Part shown: one piece after another, positions 44,115 through 53,038 of the stretch
Numbering within the stretch: the stretch's first letter is position 1
Layout: every line of letters begins with the position of its first letter
Assembly: GCF_014640675.1 (NCBI RefSeq)
Contig: NZ_BMHK01000011.1
Coordinates: forward strand, 62,001 to 126,000
Source of the DNA: Novosphingobium endophyticum
GTDB taxonomy: Bacteria; Pseudomonadota; Alphaproteobacteria; Sphingomonadales; Sphingomonadaceae
DNA length: 64,000 nt
Reading direction: 5' to 3'
Translations under genes and position numbers: made by a program
Notes under the pieces: model-generated
Told to the model about the DNA's origin: nothing
The model's input: only the letters and a program-made list of their open reading frames with translations
The model's database searches: none

Positions 44115-44738
44115 TCAGCTGTGCCAGAACGTCGATAGTTCAATGCCCTGGCCCACGGGCAGGAGCGTGCTGAGGACGCCCGGAATGGCGCGCACCGCGG
44201 TCTGGTATCGCGCGGCATCTGCGCGCACCATTTCGGGAAACAGCATGTTGTCGGCTGCGATAACGCCGCCGTCCGCCATCTTGGGGGCGAGCAGGTCGAG
44301 GCTGGGAAGGTAAAGTTCCTTCCAGATGTCGACGAGTACGAAGTCGAACGGGCCGGTCATTCCCGACAGCAGTTCGAGAGCGTCGCCGCAAAGCCATTCG
44401 ACGTGATCGGCCAACCCTGCCTGCGCCAGTTGCGCGCGCGCATATTCCTGTTTGTCGGCAGACAGTTCGAGGGTGAAGACTTTCCCGCCGGTAATCCGCG
44501 CCGCATCGGCAAGGAACAGCGTGGAATAGCCGTAGGAAGTGCCAAGTTCGACGATCATTCGCGATCCCAGCCCGACGATCATCGCATGCAGTATCCGCGC
44601 AACGTCTTGTCCGACGTGCAGCAGATAATTGTCGCGCACCGCCAGCGCGGTGCGCGGGTCGCCGGCGTGCTGCATTTCTTCCTCGCGCGCGGCACGTTCC
44701 TCATAACGGGCAAGGACGGTTTCGAAGGCGGCGTTCAT
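44115..44738 (-). CDS. SAM-dependent O-methyltransferase-like protein
   Basis: A 207-residue class I methyltransferase of the catechol-O-MT-like family, with SAM motif I VELGTSYGYSTLFLADAA and an acidic motif VLVDIWKELY followed by IAADNMLF (Asp/Asn metal ligands as in COMT). It would methylate a catechol or related phenol. It is 3 nt downstream of the FMN reductase gene and shares its promoter. A methyltransferase inside a demethylating locus is odd; it might detoxify catechols or act on a carboxylate. Confidence 0.8.
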   Translation of the reverse strand: MNAAFETVLARYEERAAREEEMQHAGDPRTALAVRDNYLLHVGQDVARILHAMIVGLGSRMIVELGTSYGYSTLFLADAARITGGKVFTLELSADKQEYARAQLAQAGLADHVEWLCGDALELLSGMTGPFDFVLVDIWKELYLPSLDLLAPKMADGGVIAADNMLFPEMVRADAARYQTAVRAIPGVLSTLLPVGQGIELSTFWHS

Positions 44739-44741
44739 GGC

Positions 44742-45314
44742 TCAGGCGCCCAACCGGGCACAGAGCTGGTTCACGACCTTGTCCAGCATGGCCTTGTTCG
44801 CATCTGATTTGAGTTCGCCGTTGGCATAGAAAGCCTCGTAGGCGGCAGCGATATGCGCCATCGCCGGAATGACGGTGGCGCCAAGGCCGATGCCCAGCTT
44901 TTGCCGTAGTGCCATCAAGGCGCGATAACCGCCGATCGGGCTGGGCGATGCTGCGCACACGGCATAGAGGGGTCGTCCAAAGACTTCATCCATCCCGCCT
45001 TCGTAGTGCCGCACCCGCGACAGCCAGTCGAGAGCGTTGAGCAGCAGCGGTGAGGGGAAGGAGTTGTATTCCGGCGTGATCAGCAGGATTCCGTCGTGTG
45101 CGGCGAACTTTGCGTGAAGTTCGGCAACCGCCGACGGCATCTCGCCGCTCGAGTTGCCGCCATCCACGAAATCCATCGGATAGTCGGCAAGGTTGACCAG
45201 TGTTGCCGCGCCGCCGCATGCTTCGATGCTGCGCACCGCGGCGTTGGCGAGTAGCGAGTTAAAAGAGCCTTCGCGAGTGGAGCCGGGCATTACGAGAATT
45301 TTGGGGTTGGCCAT
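44742..45314 (-). CDS. NADPH-dependent FMN reductase
   Basis: A 190-residue flavodoxin-fold reductase (GSTREGSFNSLLANAAV; LITPEYNSFPSPLLLNALDW) of the SsuE/azobenzene-reductase type. It reduces FMN or quinones with NAD(P)H. It is the first gene of the minus-strand operon leading to the methyltransferase and probably the flavoprotein/cytochrome/sulfatase genes. Palindrome copy 4 lies 47 nt upstream of its start. It could supply reduced flavin or reduce quinones formed from catechols. Confidence 0.85.
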   Translation of the reverse strand: MANPKILVMPGSTREGSFNSLLANAAVRSIEACGGAATLVNLADYPMDFVDGGNSSGEMPSAVAELHAKFAAHDGILLITPEYNSFPSPLLLNALDWLSRVRHYEGGMDEVFGRPLYAVCAASPSPIGGYRALMALRQKLGIGLGATVIPAMAHIAAAYEAFYANGELKSDANKAMLDKVVNQLCARLGA

Positions 45315-45361
45315 GGTGTCGTCTCTCCCGATGGATCATGCTTTCCTTGATGATAAATACG

Positions 45362-45374
45362 ATACGATGCGTAT
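45362..45374. promoter_or_regulatory. Palindromic operator copy 4 (ATACG-ATG-CGTAT)
   Basis: Perfect 5-bp arms with a 3-nt spacer, upstream of the FMN reductase operon. On the minus strand it overlaps a possible -35 (TTGCAT) to -10 region. Together with copy 5, 94 nt away, it brackets the divergent promoters. Confidence 0.65.
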
Positions 45375-45467
45375 TTCATTGATGCAAGAGATACTCTATA
45401 ACCGGTACTCGAATTCGTCGACGCGGCGCTTTTGCGTCAACGGCGCTCGTTGAAAGGCACCTTTACG

Positions 45468-45480
45468 ATACGTTGCGTAT
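45468..45480. promoter_or_regulatory. Palindromic operator copy 5 (ATACG-TTG-CGTAT)
   Basis: Perfect 5-bp arms with a 3-nt spacer, upstream of the plus-strand extradiol dioxygenase. It lies inside a possible promoter, TTTACG-N17-TATAGC, occupying most of the spacer, a classic repressor position. Confidence 0.65.
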
Positions 45481-45529
45481 GGGTTATAGCGTATGACGCA
45501 GAGACGATGCGAATACGAGGCATGACAGA

Positions 45530-46450
45530 ATGAATATCACCGGTCCCGAAAGCCTGCTTATGGGTGTCGACGATCTCGCCGAGTCCCGGCGGTTCCTCAA
45601 CCTCTATGGTCTCAAGGAACTCGATCACGGAGCCAAGGGCGCTTCGTTCGAGGCTCTGGATGGCAGCGGGGTGGAGCTGCGCCTGCTGGACGATCCTGTG
45701 CTCCCCGCCGCCAACGTGCGCGGGCCGACGCTGCGGGCATCGATCTGGGGTGTGGAAAGCGAAGCCGATCTCGACGCCATTGCCGAGGAACTTTCACGCG
45801 ACCGGCAGGTACGCCGCGTCGACGGCATGGTGCAGTCGGCTGACGACGACGGCAACGCGCTGTGGTTCCGCGTTTCACAGCGCCGTGCCTATGAAGCGCC
45901 GGGCTATGAACGCAACGTCGCGGGCAACAAGTACGAGCGTTTCAACAAGCGCGTGGATTTCGACGATCACAGCCCGGCGCGGCAGATGGGCCATGTTGTC
46001 TACTGGTCGAAGGACCCGAAGGAATCTATCAAGTTTTATCGCGATCGCCTCGGCTTCCGGATCACCGATTCTTTCCTCGACAACATGGGAGTCTTTGCCC
46101 GTGCGAAAGGGCATTCGGATCACCACAGCCTGTTTCTGATGCGGCCGTTCCAGGATGATATCCCTAACTGCTTCCAGCATGCGGAGTTCACATTCGGCGA
46201 TGCGCAGGACGTGTTCGCCGGCGGTTACAAGCTGGACAAGGCCGGATTCGAAACGGCGCGCGGACCGGGCCGGTTCGAGCTGGGTTCGAACTGGTACTGG
46301 TATTTCAAGACGCCGATGGGCGGCGCCTTCGAGCTGGGCGCCGACATGGACCAGGTCGACGACAACTGGGTCGCGGGCGAATTCGACAATGCCGGAGTGA
46401 CCGGCGGCTGGTACTTCGACTTCAACAAGCAGTGGTCGCGTATCCGCTGA
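45530..46450 (+). CDS. Type I (VOC-fold) extradiol catechol dioxygenase
   Basis: A 306-residue two-domain vicinal-oxygen-chelate dioxygenase. In the C-terminal domain the Fe(II) ligands align as H155 (MGHVVYW), H217 (QHAEFTFG) and E268 (AFELGADMD), with Y258 ten residues before the Glu as in BphC. It cleaves a catechol at a meta bond; the substrate is unknown. The ATG at 45530 has GAGG upstream. It is transcribed alone and ends in a strong terminator. Regulation by the recurring palindrome ties it to the neighbouring loci. Confidence 0.85.
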   Translation: MNITGPESLLMGVDDLAESRRFLNLYGLKELDHGAKGASFEALDGSGVELRLLDDPVLPAANVRGPTLRASIWGVESEADLDAIAEELSRDRQVRRVDGMVQSADDDGNALWFRVSQRRAYEAPGYERNVAGNKYERFNKRVDFDDHSPARQMGHVVYWSKDPKESIKFYRDRLGFRITDSFLDNMGVFARAKGHSDHHSLFLMRPFQDDIPNCFQHAEFTFGDAQDVFAGGYKLDKAGFETARGPGRFELGSNWYWYFKTPMGGAFELGADMDQVDDNWVAGEFDNAGVTGGWYFDFNKQWSRIR

Positions 46451-46466
46451 CGGGCGGGTTCGTCAC

Positions 46467-46522
46467 AAAAGGGCCGGTTGCGGCCGTATCTAATCGGGTA
46501 CGGCACACATCCGGCCTTTTTT
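46467..46522 (+). terminator. Intrinsic terminator after the extradiol dioxygenase
   Basis: An outer stem AAAAGGGCCGG / CCGGCCTTTT with one bulged G, an inner stem GCCGTA / TACGGC, then a T-run (TTTTTT) at 46517-46522. It begins 17 nt after the stop. Confidence 0.75.
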
Positions 46523-46554
46523 CATGGGTTTCGGCCGCTGGCCCGCTTCGGATG

Positions 46555-46588
46555 AAAAAATGGCCGGCCTCTTGTCGAGACCGGCCAT
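46555..46588 (-). terminator. Intrinsic terminator after the BKACE gene
   Basis: The stem ATGGCCGG / CCGGCCAT with a 13-nt loop is followed on the minus strand by a run of six T (A-run at 46555-46560). It is 30 nt downstream of the BKACE stop and back to back with the plus-strand terminator. Confidence 0.8.
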
Positions 46589-46618
46589 CGTTTGACTTGG
46601 CTGATGGGTGACGGCGGT

Positions 46619-47545
46619 TCAGAAGCCGACGTCGCCACCGCCCTTCAGGTGCAGCATCTGTCGAGCCTCGTCAGGTGTGGCGATTTCCATGCCCAGTTCT
46701 TCCAGCACGCGGCGGATCTTGGCGACCTGCTGGGCATTCGAAATGGCCAGCTCTCCGCGCGAGATGTAGAGGCCGTCTTCAAGCCCGACGCGAACATTGG
46801 AACCCATCAGGGCTGCCATCGTGTTGATCCGCATCTGGTGGACGCCGGCCGCCAGTACCGACCAGCGGTATTCGTTCCCGAACAGCCGGTCGATCGTGCG
46901 CTTCTGGTGCATCAGGTCTTCGGGGTGGGCGCCGATCGCGCCGCGCATGCCGAAGGCGGTCTGGATGAAGAACGGCGGTTTCACCAGCGCGCGGTCCGCG
47001 AAATACCGCAGACTGTAGAGATGGCTCACGTCGTAGCATTCGAACTCGAAGCGCGTGCCGTTGGCGCCGATGTTCTCCATGATCCATTCGATGTCGGCAA
47101 AGGTGTTCTTGAACACCAGGTCCTTGGTCGATTCCAGGAACGGCTTTTCCCAGTCGTGCTTCCAGTCGCGATCCTTTTCCGCCAGTTCGGACAGGTTGAG
47201 GTTGATCGACCCCATGTTTAGCGAGCACATTTCCGGGCGCAGGGTCAGCGCCGCTTTCGTGCGGTCTGACACCGTCATCGTCGGCCCGCCGCCGCCGGTT
47301 GAGATGTTGACGACCGCATCCGTTGCGCCCTTGATCCGTTGCAGGAAGCGCTGGAAAATCGCTGGATCGCCTGTGGGCCGGCCATCGTCGGGATCGCGGG
47401 CGTGAAGGTGGATGATCGACGCGCCTGCATCTGCGGCTTCGATCGACTGATCGGCAATTTCTTCCGGTGTGCACGGCAGGTGCGGCGACATCGACGGGGT
47501 ATGCGCCCCGCCGGTCACCGCGCACGTGATGATGACCTTGCTCAC
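46619..47545 (-). CDS. Beta-keto acid cleavage enzyme (BKACE, DUF849 family)
   Basis: A 308-residue TIM-barrel Zn enzyme of the Kce family. It condenses a beta-keto acid with acetyl-CoA to give acetoacetate and a new CoA ester. Zn ligands H46 and H48 are in IIHLHARD, and a C-terminal Glu lies in RVGLEDGLYI; STGGGGPT and NMGS loops are typical. A GTG start overlaps the cupin stop (GTGA). The beta-keto substrate is unknown; acyl products of ring degradation are plausible. Confidence 0.87.
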   Translation of the reverse strand: MSKVIITCAVTGGAHTPSMSPHLPCTPEEIADQSIEAADAGASIIHLHARDPDDGRPTGDPAIFQRFLQRIKGATDAVVNISTGGGGPTMTVSDRTKAALTLRPEMCSLNMGSINLNLSELAEKDRDWKHDWEKPFLESTKDLVFKNTFADIEWIMENIGANGTRFEFECYDVSHLYSLRYFADRALVKPPFFIQTAFGMRGAIGAHPEDLMHQKRTIDRLFGNEYRWSVLAAGVHQMRINTMAALMGSNVRVGLEDGLYISRGELAISNAQQVAKIRRVLEELGMEIATPDEARQMLHLKGGGDVGF

Positions 47546-48111
47546 GCGTCCGATCCTTCATCCTCGGCAATCAGCACGAATGCCATGCGGCAAAGCTTGC
47601 CCGAACGATTGGACCAACTGTGGTTGGTTGCGCGCTGGATCAGGATATCGCCGGCACGCATCAGCACTTCGCCATCGTCCATCATCGCGTAGATCTCGCC
47701 TTCGAGACATATAGCATAATCGAGCGACGGGGTCTTGTGGAACCAGAAGTGACGCGGCTTTTCCGTATCGCGCACGCCATATTCGTCGAGGAAATTCTCG
47801 ACCCTCGAATAATCGTATTCCTCATCGGGCGGAAAGTCCGCAACGCGCAGGATCGTGCCGTTAGCAGAGTGGAAGCCGAAGCCATGCCCTGCCGGTGCCG
47901 GATCATCGCCTTCTGCGGCGCCTTCACCCGTGGCCCAGATAACCTGCGCCAGCGTGGGGGAGTGGGCGGGCAGTACGTAATTCGGTGCGGGGCCGTCGGA
48001 AACGATATATGATCGTCCCGCCTCGTTTTCCCCCGTTACAATGCGCCGCGTACGCCGCATCACTGCCCCGTTCTCAGCCCTCTCGTATGTATTTTCTTCG
48101 ACTATGGACAT
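47542..48111 (-). CDS. Cupin-domain protein
   Basis: A 189-residue protein with a conserved cupin barrel in its C-terminal half (HKTPSLDYAICLEGEIYAMMDDGEVLMRAGDILIQRATNHSW is the core region, about residues 124-165), including H and E positions of metal-binding cupins. I chose the ATG at 48111; a GTG at 48126 with GGGAAA upstream is an alternative. It is coupled to the BKACE gene by GTGA. It may be an enzyme or sensor acting on the same beta-keto intermediate. Function not known. Confidence 0.7.
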   Translation of the reverse strand: MSIVEENTYERAENGAVMRRTRRIVTGENEAGRSYIVSDGPAPNYVLPAHSPTLAQVIWATGEGAAEGDDPAPAGHGFGFHSANGTILRVADFPPDEEYDYSRVENFLDEYGVRDTEKPRHFWFHKTPSLDYAICLEGEIYAMMDDGEVLMRAGDILIQRATNHSWSNRSGKLCRMAFVLIAEDEGSDA

Positions 48112-48298
48112 GTTTTTCCGATCCACCGATTTCCCGCACTTTTAAATACGGTCCGTCACGTTCAGTTACTCCATGTCACCAATTGGACTCGCGGTCAACC
48201 GGCTAGGGACTGTCAGGGACTTTGTAGGTGGCGTGCGGAGCCTGAGGGATTGCGCAACCGCCCCAGGCATCAGCCCCCGTGGTATGGCGCGACAAATG

Positions 48299-49586
48299 TC
48301 ATGTCGTGGCCGGCGATGCCAGCAGGTGACGGCGGGCGGCGATGTAGAATTCGGCGCCGATCAGGCCTGCTGCCGGCACGCAGAGCAGGGCCAGGCGCAA
48401 ACCTTCGACTCCGTATGAGCGGCCGAACATGTCGGATAGCTAGCCGACCAGTGCAGGGCCGATCGCCAGGCTGACGATGTTGCCGATGAGCAGTTGCAGA
48501 CCCGTCGCCAGTGACCGCGATCGGACCGGCGCCGTGCGCTGCACAACGGCATTGGTCGGCCCCATCCATGCGGTGATGAATGTGTAGAACACGAACATCC
48601 ACACAATGGCGGTCTGCGTGTTTTCGGCCAGCAGCACGCCGAACAGCGCGGCGAGTGCGATCAGGATCGTGACGGCGGGCACGACGACTTCGGCAGATTG
48701 GAACTTCGGGCGGCAACGATCGACGAGAATGCCGCCGCCCAGCACCTCGACCGATCCGCCGGTCATCACGCAAAGCCCGATCCAGGGCCCGGCTTGCCCG
48801 ACATCCATCCCGTGCAGGCGGATATAGAATGCAGGCAGCCAGGCATTGCTGACATAGTTCACGAAGATCGCGCAAGACCCGCCGATGACGGGATAGAGCA
48901 GCCCGCGCTTGCGCAACAATTCTCGGATCGCGGGGCCGAAAGGGGGGGCGTTCCATGGCGGTGCCGTCGACCCCGTCGGCCGCACCGCGATGCGGTTCGC
49001 GCAGGAACCGGAGAATGACGAGCGCAAGAAGAATGCCGGGAACGGCCGCGATGGCAAGCGCATGGCGCCAGCCGACCATTTCGTCGAGATATCCGCCGAC
49101 CACGAAGCCGAGCGCCGTGCCGATCGGAAGGCCCATGCTGAAAATTGCCAAGGCTGTCGCGCGCCGTGAGGCGGGGAAATAGTCGGAAAGCAGCGACTGG
49201 GATGCCGGGGTGCCGCCGGCCTCGCCAATTCCGACGCCGAGCCGCGCGATGAAAAGCTGCGTAAAACTGGCGGCCAGACCGCAAAGGCCGGTAAAGACGC
49301 TCCACATCATCAGGGCGGCAGACAGGATGCGCACGCGGTGCGTACGGTCGGCAAGTCGGGCAATCGGAATGCCCAGTATGGAATAGAACATCCCGAACGC
49401 GGTGCCGGTCAGAAGTCCCAGCTGGGTATCGCTGATCTGCAGGTCGCGCTTGATCGATTCGGCAAGGATGTTGATGATCTGCCGGTCGAGGAAATTCAGC
49501 GCATAAGCCAGCGTCAGCATTGCAAGAACAGCCGCTTCGTACGTGCGGGAACTGCCCTGACTGCGGCCGCGACCTTCGTGTAACAA
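48299..49586 (-). pseudogene. Broken MFS transporter gene (frameshift plus in-frame TAG)
   Basis: An MFS carrier of the sphingomonad type (ALNFLDRQIINILAESIKRD near the start, GVGIGEAGGTPASQ, RREATALAIF-like loop). The reading frame breaks at a run of seven C on the minus strand (48942-48948): upstream ends ...TAMERPP, and the continuation PFGPAIRELLRKRG lies in another frame, as if one C had been inserted. Downstream a TAG (48440-48442) interrupts ...AIGPALVG-LSDMFGRSYG, with homology resuming to a TGA at 48299. The start is probably the TTG at 49586, with GGGGAG upstream. Two lesions favour a pseudogene over a sequencing error. Confidence 0.8.
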
Positions 49587-49908
49587 CCTCGATCTCCCCA
49601 ATTCCGATGTTCGCGCAACGATGTAAACAATACGCACCGGATCGCTAGGTTCAAACGCCATGCCCCGGTCTCATATGCGTGTGGAGGCAATGCCTCCCCT
49701 ACGGAACTGTCATTGCGACGGGCGCTGCGCTTTCGCCAATTTGTGACAATTCATCAGAGGTGCAAATTCCCTCTTCCATTATGATACGCATCGTTTTATA
49801 ACAATCCATAACATGATAAATAATTAAGCGGGGCCCGATCCGGCGGGAGTCTGCGAGTTGAACGCCAAGGGCCGGAATAGGCCCGAGACAATGAGAGGGA
49901 GGATCTGC
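49587..49908. other. Divergent intergenic region between the broken MFS gene and a TonB receptor
   Basis: No gene seen. It holds palindrome copy 6 and a weaker copy (ATACG-CAC-CGGAT, 49630-49642) near the MFS start. The right part (about 49740-49830) is AT-rich, with TTGTGACAAT and CATGATAAAT, and should contain the plus-strand receptor promoter. Confidence 0.5.
49784..49796. promoter_or_regulatory. Palindromic operator copy 6 (ATACG-CAT-CGTTT)
   Basis: Lies 113 nt upstream of the TonB receptor start, in AT-rich promoter DNA. The core GATACGCATCGTT is identical to that of copy 3 (from 32213). Confidence 0.6.
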
Positions 49909-52251
49909 GTGTCCATCAACAAGTCACTTCTGGTTTCCACGATTTTGGCTGCGGGGGTGGTTGCGCTTCCCGCCACTGGCCATGCCCAGGAAACGGACGG
50001 CAATGAATCCGCCACCACGACAGGCGGCCTTGCCGAAATCGTGGTGACCGCGCAGCGGCGCGAGGAGAGCCTGCAGAAGGCCGCTCTTGCGATCACCGCG
50101 GTCGACAGTGAATCGCTGGCACGTGCCGCGATCACCGACACGGCAGGCTTGGTGCGCGTGGCGCCTGCATTGCAAATCTCGACGATCGGCGGCTCCGCAA
50201 CCCAGTTCTACCTTCGCGGCGTCGGCAACTTCACCACGAACTCCAACAGCGATGCGGCTGTTTCCGTTGCGGTCAACGGCGTGACCATCGCCCGCAGCTC
50301 CGCTGTGCAGGGCATGTTCTACGACCTGCAGCGCGTCGAGGTGCTGAAGGGCCCGCAGGGCACGCTTTATGGCCGCAACGCCACCGGCGGTCAGATCAAC
50401 GTCATCACCCGCAAGCCCGACCTTGGCGAAACGGGGGGCTACCTCAATGGCGAGTTCGGCAATTTCGGCGCGGTAAAGGTCGAAGGCGCTGTCAATCTCG
50501 CGATGGGCGACGATGGCGCGCTGCGCATTTCCGGCATCAAGTCCGAGCATGACGGCTACCTGTCGGATGGCACCAATGACGAGGACATGTACGCATTCCG
50601 CGTCCAGATGGCCGCCGAGCCGACGGAGAATTTCTCGATCAATGTCATGGGCGATTACGCCCATGTCGGCGGGGTGGGGCCGGGCGTTACGATTCAGGGG
50701 ATCGACCGCGACGACCGCATCGGCAGTCTCGATCCGGTCGCACAGCCCTACTTGCACGCACTTGCGTTCCCGGCCGGCTCATTCCTTGGCGAGCGAACCG
50801 GGTTCGAGCCTTATCAGGACAATGACTATTTCGGTTTCGCTGTCGAGGCGACCCTGACCACGTCGATCGGCGACATCACGGTCATTCCCGCATATCGCCG
50901 CGCGGAGGTCGACTTCCTGACCTGTACGACCCAGTGCTTCCTGACCGAGCTGGACGATGACCAGTACTCGTTCGAGACGCGGCTGACCTCGAACTCGGGC
51001 GGGCCGCTCGATTATATCTTCGGCGTCTTCTACCTGTCGGAGCAATCGCACGAACGGGCGAACTACAACCAGGACTTTAACGCCTTCTTCGCCGATTTCT
51101 CGAACGACACGGACAGCTACGCCGCGTTCGGCCGGGTTACCTACCACCTTTCGGACGCGGCCCGCCTGACTGCGGCCGGTCGCTACACGGTGGACAAGAA
51201 GAACGCCGAGATCTTTGCCTACAACGCCCGCGTCGTGTGCAACGACCTGAGCGGTCCTCCGTTCTGTATCGGAACGCCGACCCTGTCGCCGGTGCAGTTC
51301 GACCCGCTGCCGATTTTCTTCGATGGCAACGGCGACTTGATCCCCGCGCAGCCCTATGGCAACAACGCGACGCTGCTGGTGGGAACGGCCTACAACGAGC
51401 CGGACGAGACCTTCAAGAAGTTCACTTATCGCCTGGGCTTCGAATATGATGTCGCGCCGCAGTCGATGATCTACGGCAGCTTCGAAACCGGCTTCAAGGC
51501 GGGTGGCTTCTACAACTCGGTCGATGATCCGGTCTTCCAGCCGGAAACGATCGATGCGTGGACACTCGGTTCGAAGAACCGGTTCCTCAACAACCGGCTG
51601 CAGCTGAACCTCGAACTGTTCTGGTGGGAATACAAGGACCAGCAGATCTCCCAGTTCGCCTTCAACAGCCAGGGCGGCGTCGAATTCGGCACCTTCAATA
51701 TCGGCGGCACCCGCATCCGCGGTGCCGAACTGGAACTGGTGGGCAAGGTTACCCCGACGACCACGTTGACGGGCCTTGTCCAGTACCTGGACACCGAGCG
51801 GCGCAACTTCGTTTACGAAACGCCGGCGCTTGTCGGTCCCCCGCCCACCGGTTGCCCCTTTGAGCCGTCGGACGCGGTGTTCGTCGTCGATTGTTCGGGT
51901 TTCCCGGCGATCAACGCGCCGAAGTGGTCGATCAGCGCCGGGCTGGAGCAGGAGTTCGACCTGTCCGACAATGCACGGCTCGTGTTCAATGCCGACGGTC
52001 GCTACCGTTCGTCGGCCTATGTCGGCAACGAGCAGCTTCCGTTCCAGCTGGAGAAGAGCAGCTTCATGGCCGATCTCCAGCTGAAGCTCTCCTTCTACGA
52101 GCCGGAGGTCTACATTGCCGGTTTCGTCAACAACGTGACCGATGAGATAACATCGACTTACACGCCGTTCCACCCGCTCTCGACCAGCGTGGTGTTTGAA
52201 TCGCTCTCGCCGCCGCGCACATATGGTGTTCGCGTCGGCTACAACTTCTGA
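49909..52251 (+). CDS. TonB-dependent outer-membrane receptor (2 of 3)
   Basis: A 780-residue receptor. The start is a GTG at 49909, with GGGAGGA upstream; the frame extends further but without a ribosome site. The signal peptide ends at GHA-QE (about 26), and the TonB box (EIVVTAQRR) and plug (VEVLKGPQGTLYGRNATGG) follow. The barrel ends in ...RVGYNF. It shares long stretches with receptor 1 (for example SKNRFL and FWWEYKDQQ), so the two are close paralogues. Palindrome copy 6 lies upstream, and a strong terminator follows. Confidence 0.92.
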   Translation: MSINKSLLVSTILAAGVVALPATGHAQETDGNESATTTGGLAEIVVTAQRREESLQKAALAITAVDSESLARAAITDTAGLVRVAPALQISTIGGSATQFYLRGVGNFTTNSNSDAAVSVAVNGVTIARSSAVQGMFYDLQRVEVLKGPQGTLYGRNATGGQINVITRKPDLGETGGYLNGEFGNFGAVKVEGAVNLAMGDDGALRISGIKSEHDGYLSDGTNDEDMYAFRVQMAAEPTENFSINVMGDYAHVGGVGPGVTIQGIDRDDRIGSLDPVAQPYLHALAFPAGSFLGERTGFEPYQDNDYFGFAVEATLTTSIGDITVIPAYRRAEVDFLTCTTQCFLTELDDDQYSFETRLTSNSGGPLDYIFGVFYLSEQSHERANYNQDFNAFFADFSNDTDSYAAFGRVTYHLSDAARLTAAGRYTVDKKNAEIFAYNARVVCNDLSGPPFCIGTPTLSPVQFDPLPIFFDGNGDLIPAQPYGNNATLLVGTAYNEPDETFKKFTYRLGFEYDVAPQSMIYGSFETGFKAGGFYNSVDDPVFQPETIDAWTLGSKNRFLNNRLQLNLELFWWEYKDQQISQFAFNSQGGVEFGTFNIGGTRIRGAELELVGKVTPTTTLTGLVQYLDTERRNFVYETPALVGPPPTGCPFEPSDAVFVVDCSGFPAINAPKWSISAGLEQEFDLSDNARLVFNADGRYRSSAYVGNEQLPFQLEKSSFMADLQLKLSFYEPEVYIAGFVNNVTDEITSTYTPFHPLSTSVVFESLSPPRTYGVRVGYNF

Positions 52252-52277
52252 TCCGGTTTCGATCGGATGAAATCATG

Positions 52278-52314
52278 GGGCGCGTCGGACAATTCCGGCG
52301 CGCCCTTGTTTTTT
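52278..52314 (+). terminator. Intrinsic terminator after TonB receptor 2
   Basis: The stem GGGCGCGTCGG / CCGGCGCGCCC (one G-T pair) has a 6-nt loop and is followed by TTGTTTTTT. Confidence 0.8.
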
Positions 52315-52325
52315 GATGGGCCGCG

Positions 52326-52892
52326 CTACGGTGCCAGCTTCGCTTCCCATCCACGGACGAGGGCGTCGATGCTTTCGGCCACGAGCGGCTCTATCCGGAC
52401 TTCGGCGGTGAAGGCTTCCGTCCCGGGCCCTTCGATCAGTGCACTGAACCCCAAGATGATGGCCTGGACGGAAAGGTGCATGTGCCGCGCATCGATTGGC
52501 GCTATTCCGAACGCGAGCAGAGGCGCGGCGGCAAGGTCGGACATCGTCTCGATCTGGTCCGGCGTGAACGCTGTCGTCGCCACGAGCGAGCCGCTGTCGG
52601 GAATGCGGGTCTGGGTCGACCACAGCACGCGGCCAAGCTGTCGCAGCCATTCCTGCCACGTGACGCAAGGTCCGATTTCATCAAGCTGATTCGAGAACAG
52701 CCGCACGGTGACCAGTCCGAGCAATTCGTCCTTGCCGCGGATGTGATTGTAGAGTGACGGCGCCTCGACCTTCAGCCGTGCCGCCAGTCGGCGCAGCGTC
52801 ACGTTTTCCAGCCCTTCGTCGCGCAAAAGGGCAATGGCCTCGTCGACGATGCGCGGGCGGCTCAATCTTTGCTGCGGTGGCCTGATATCCAT
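52326..52892 (-). CDS. TetR-family transcriptional regulator
   Basis: A 188-residue regulator. The helix-turn-helix is VTLRRLAARLKVEAPSLYNH (about 36-55), followed by a TetR_C_WHG-like effector domain. The ATG at 52892 has GGGAGG upstream. It lies between TonB receptor 2 and the fifth Rieske gene, divergent from the latter, which it probably controls. It is another candidate reader of the recurring palindrome. Confidence 0.85.
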   Translation of the reverse strand: MDIRPPQQRLSRPRIVDEAIALLRDEGLENVTLRRLAARLKVEAPSLYNHIRGKDELLGLVTVRLFSNQLDEIGPCVTWQEWLRQLGRVLWSTQTRIPDSGSLVATTAFTPDQIETMSDLAAAPLLAFGIAPIDARHMHLSVQAIILGFSALIEGPGTEAFTAEVRIEPLVAESIDALVRGWEAKLAP

Positions 52893-53038
52893 GTTGACCT
52901 CCCATACCGCGACCGGCTAGACGATCAAGGCTAACAGTGTTAGCCAAGATGGGCGAGAGCGCGGGGCAAGGCCCTTGCAGCTCTGCCGGAATGACATTTC
53001 CGGTCCGCTGGGCCGGCGAAAAAAACGGGAAGACGAGG

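Noticed and set aside
50779..52173. 464-codon minus-strand frame antisense to TonB receptor 2
   Set aside because: Similar mirror frames lie opposite the other two receptors, they show no motifs, and the plus-strand receptor is complete.
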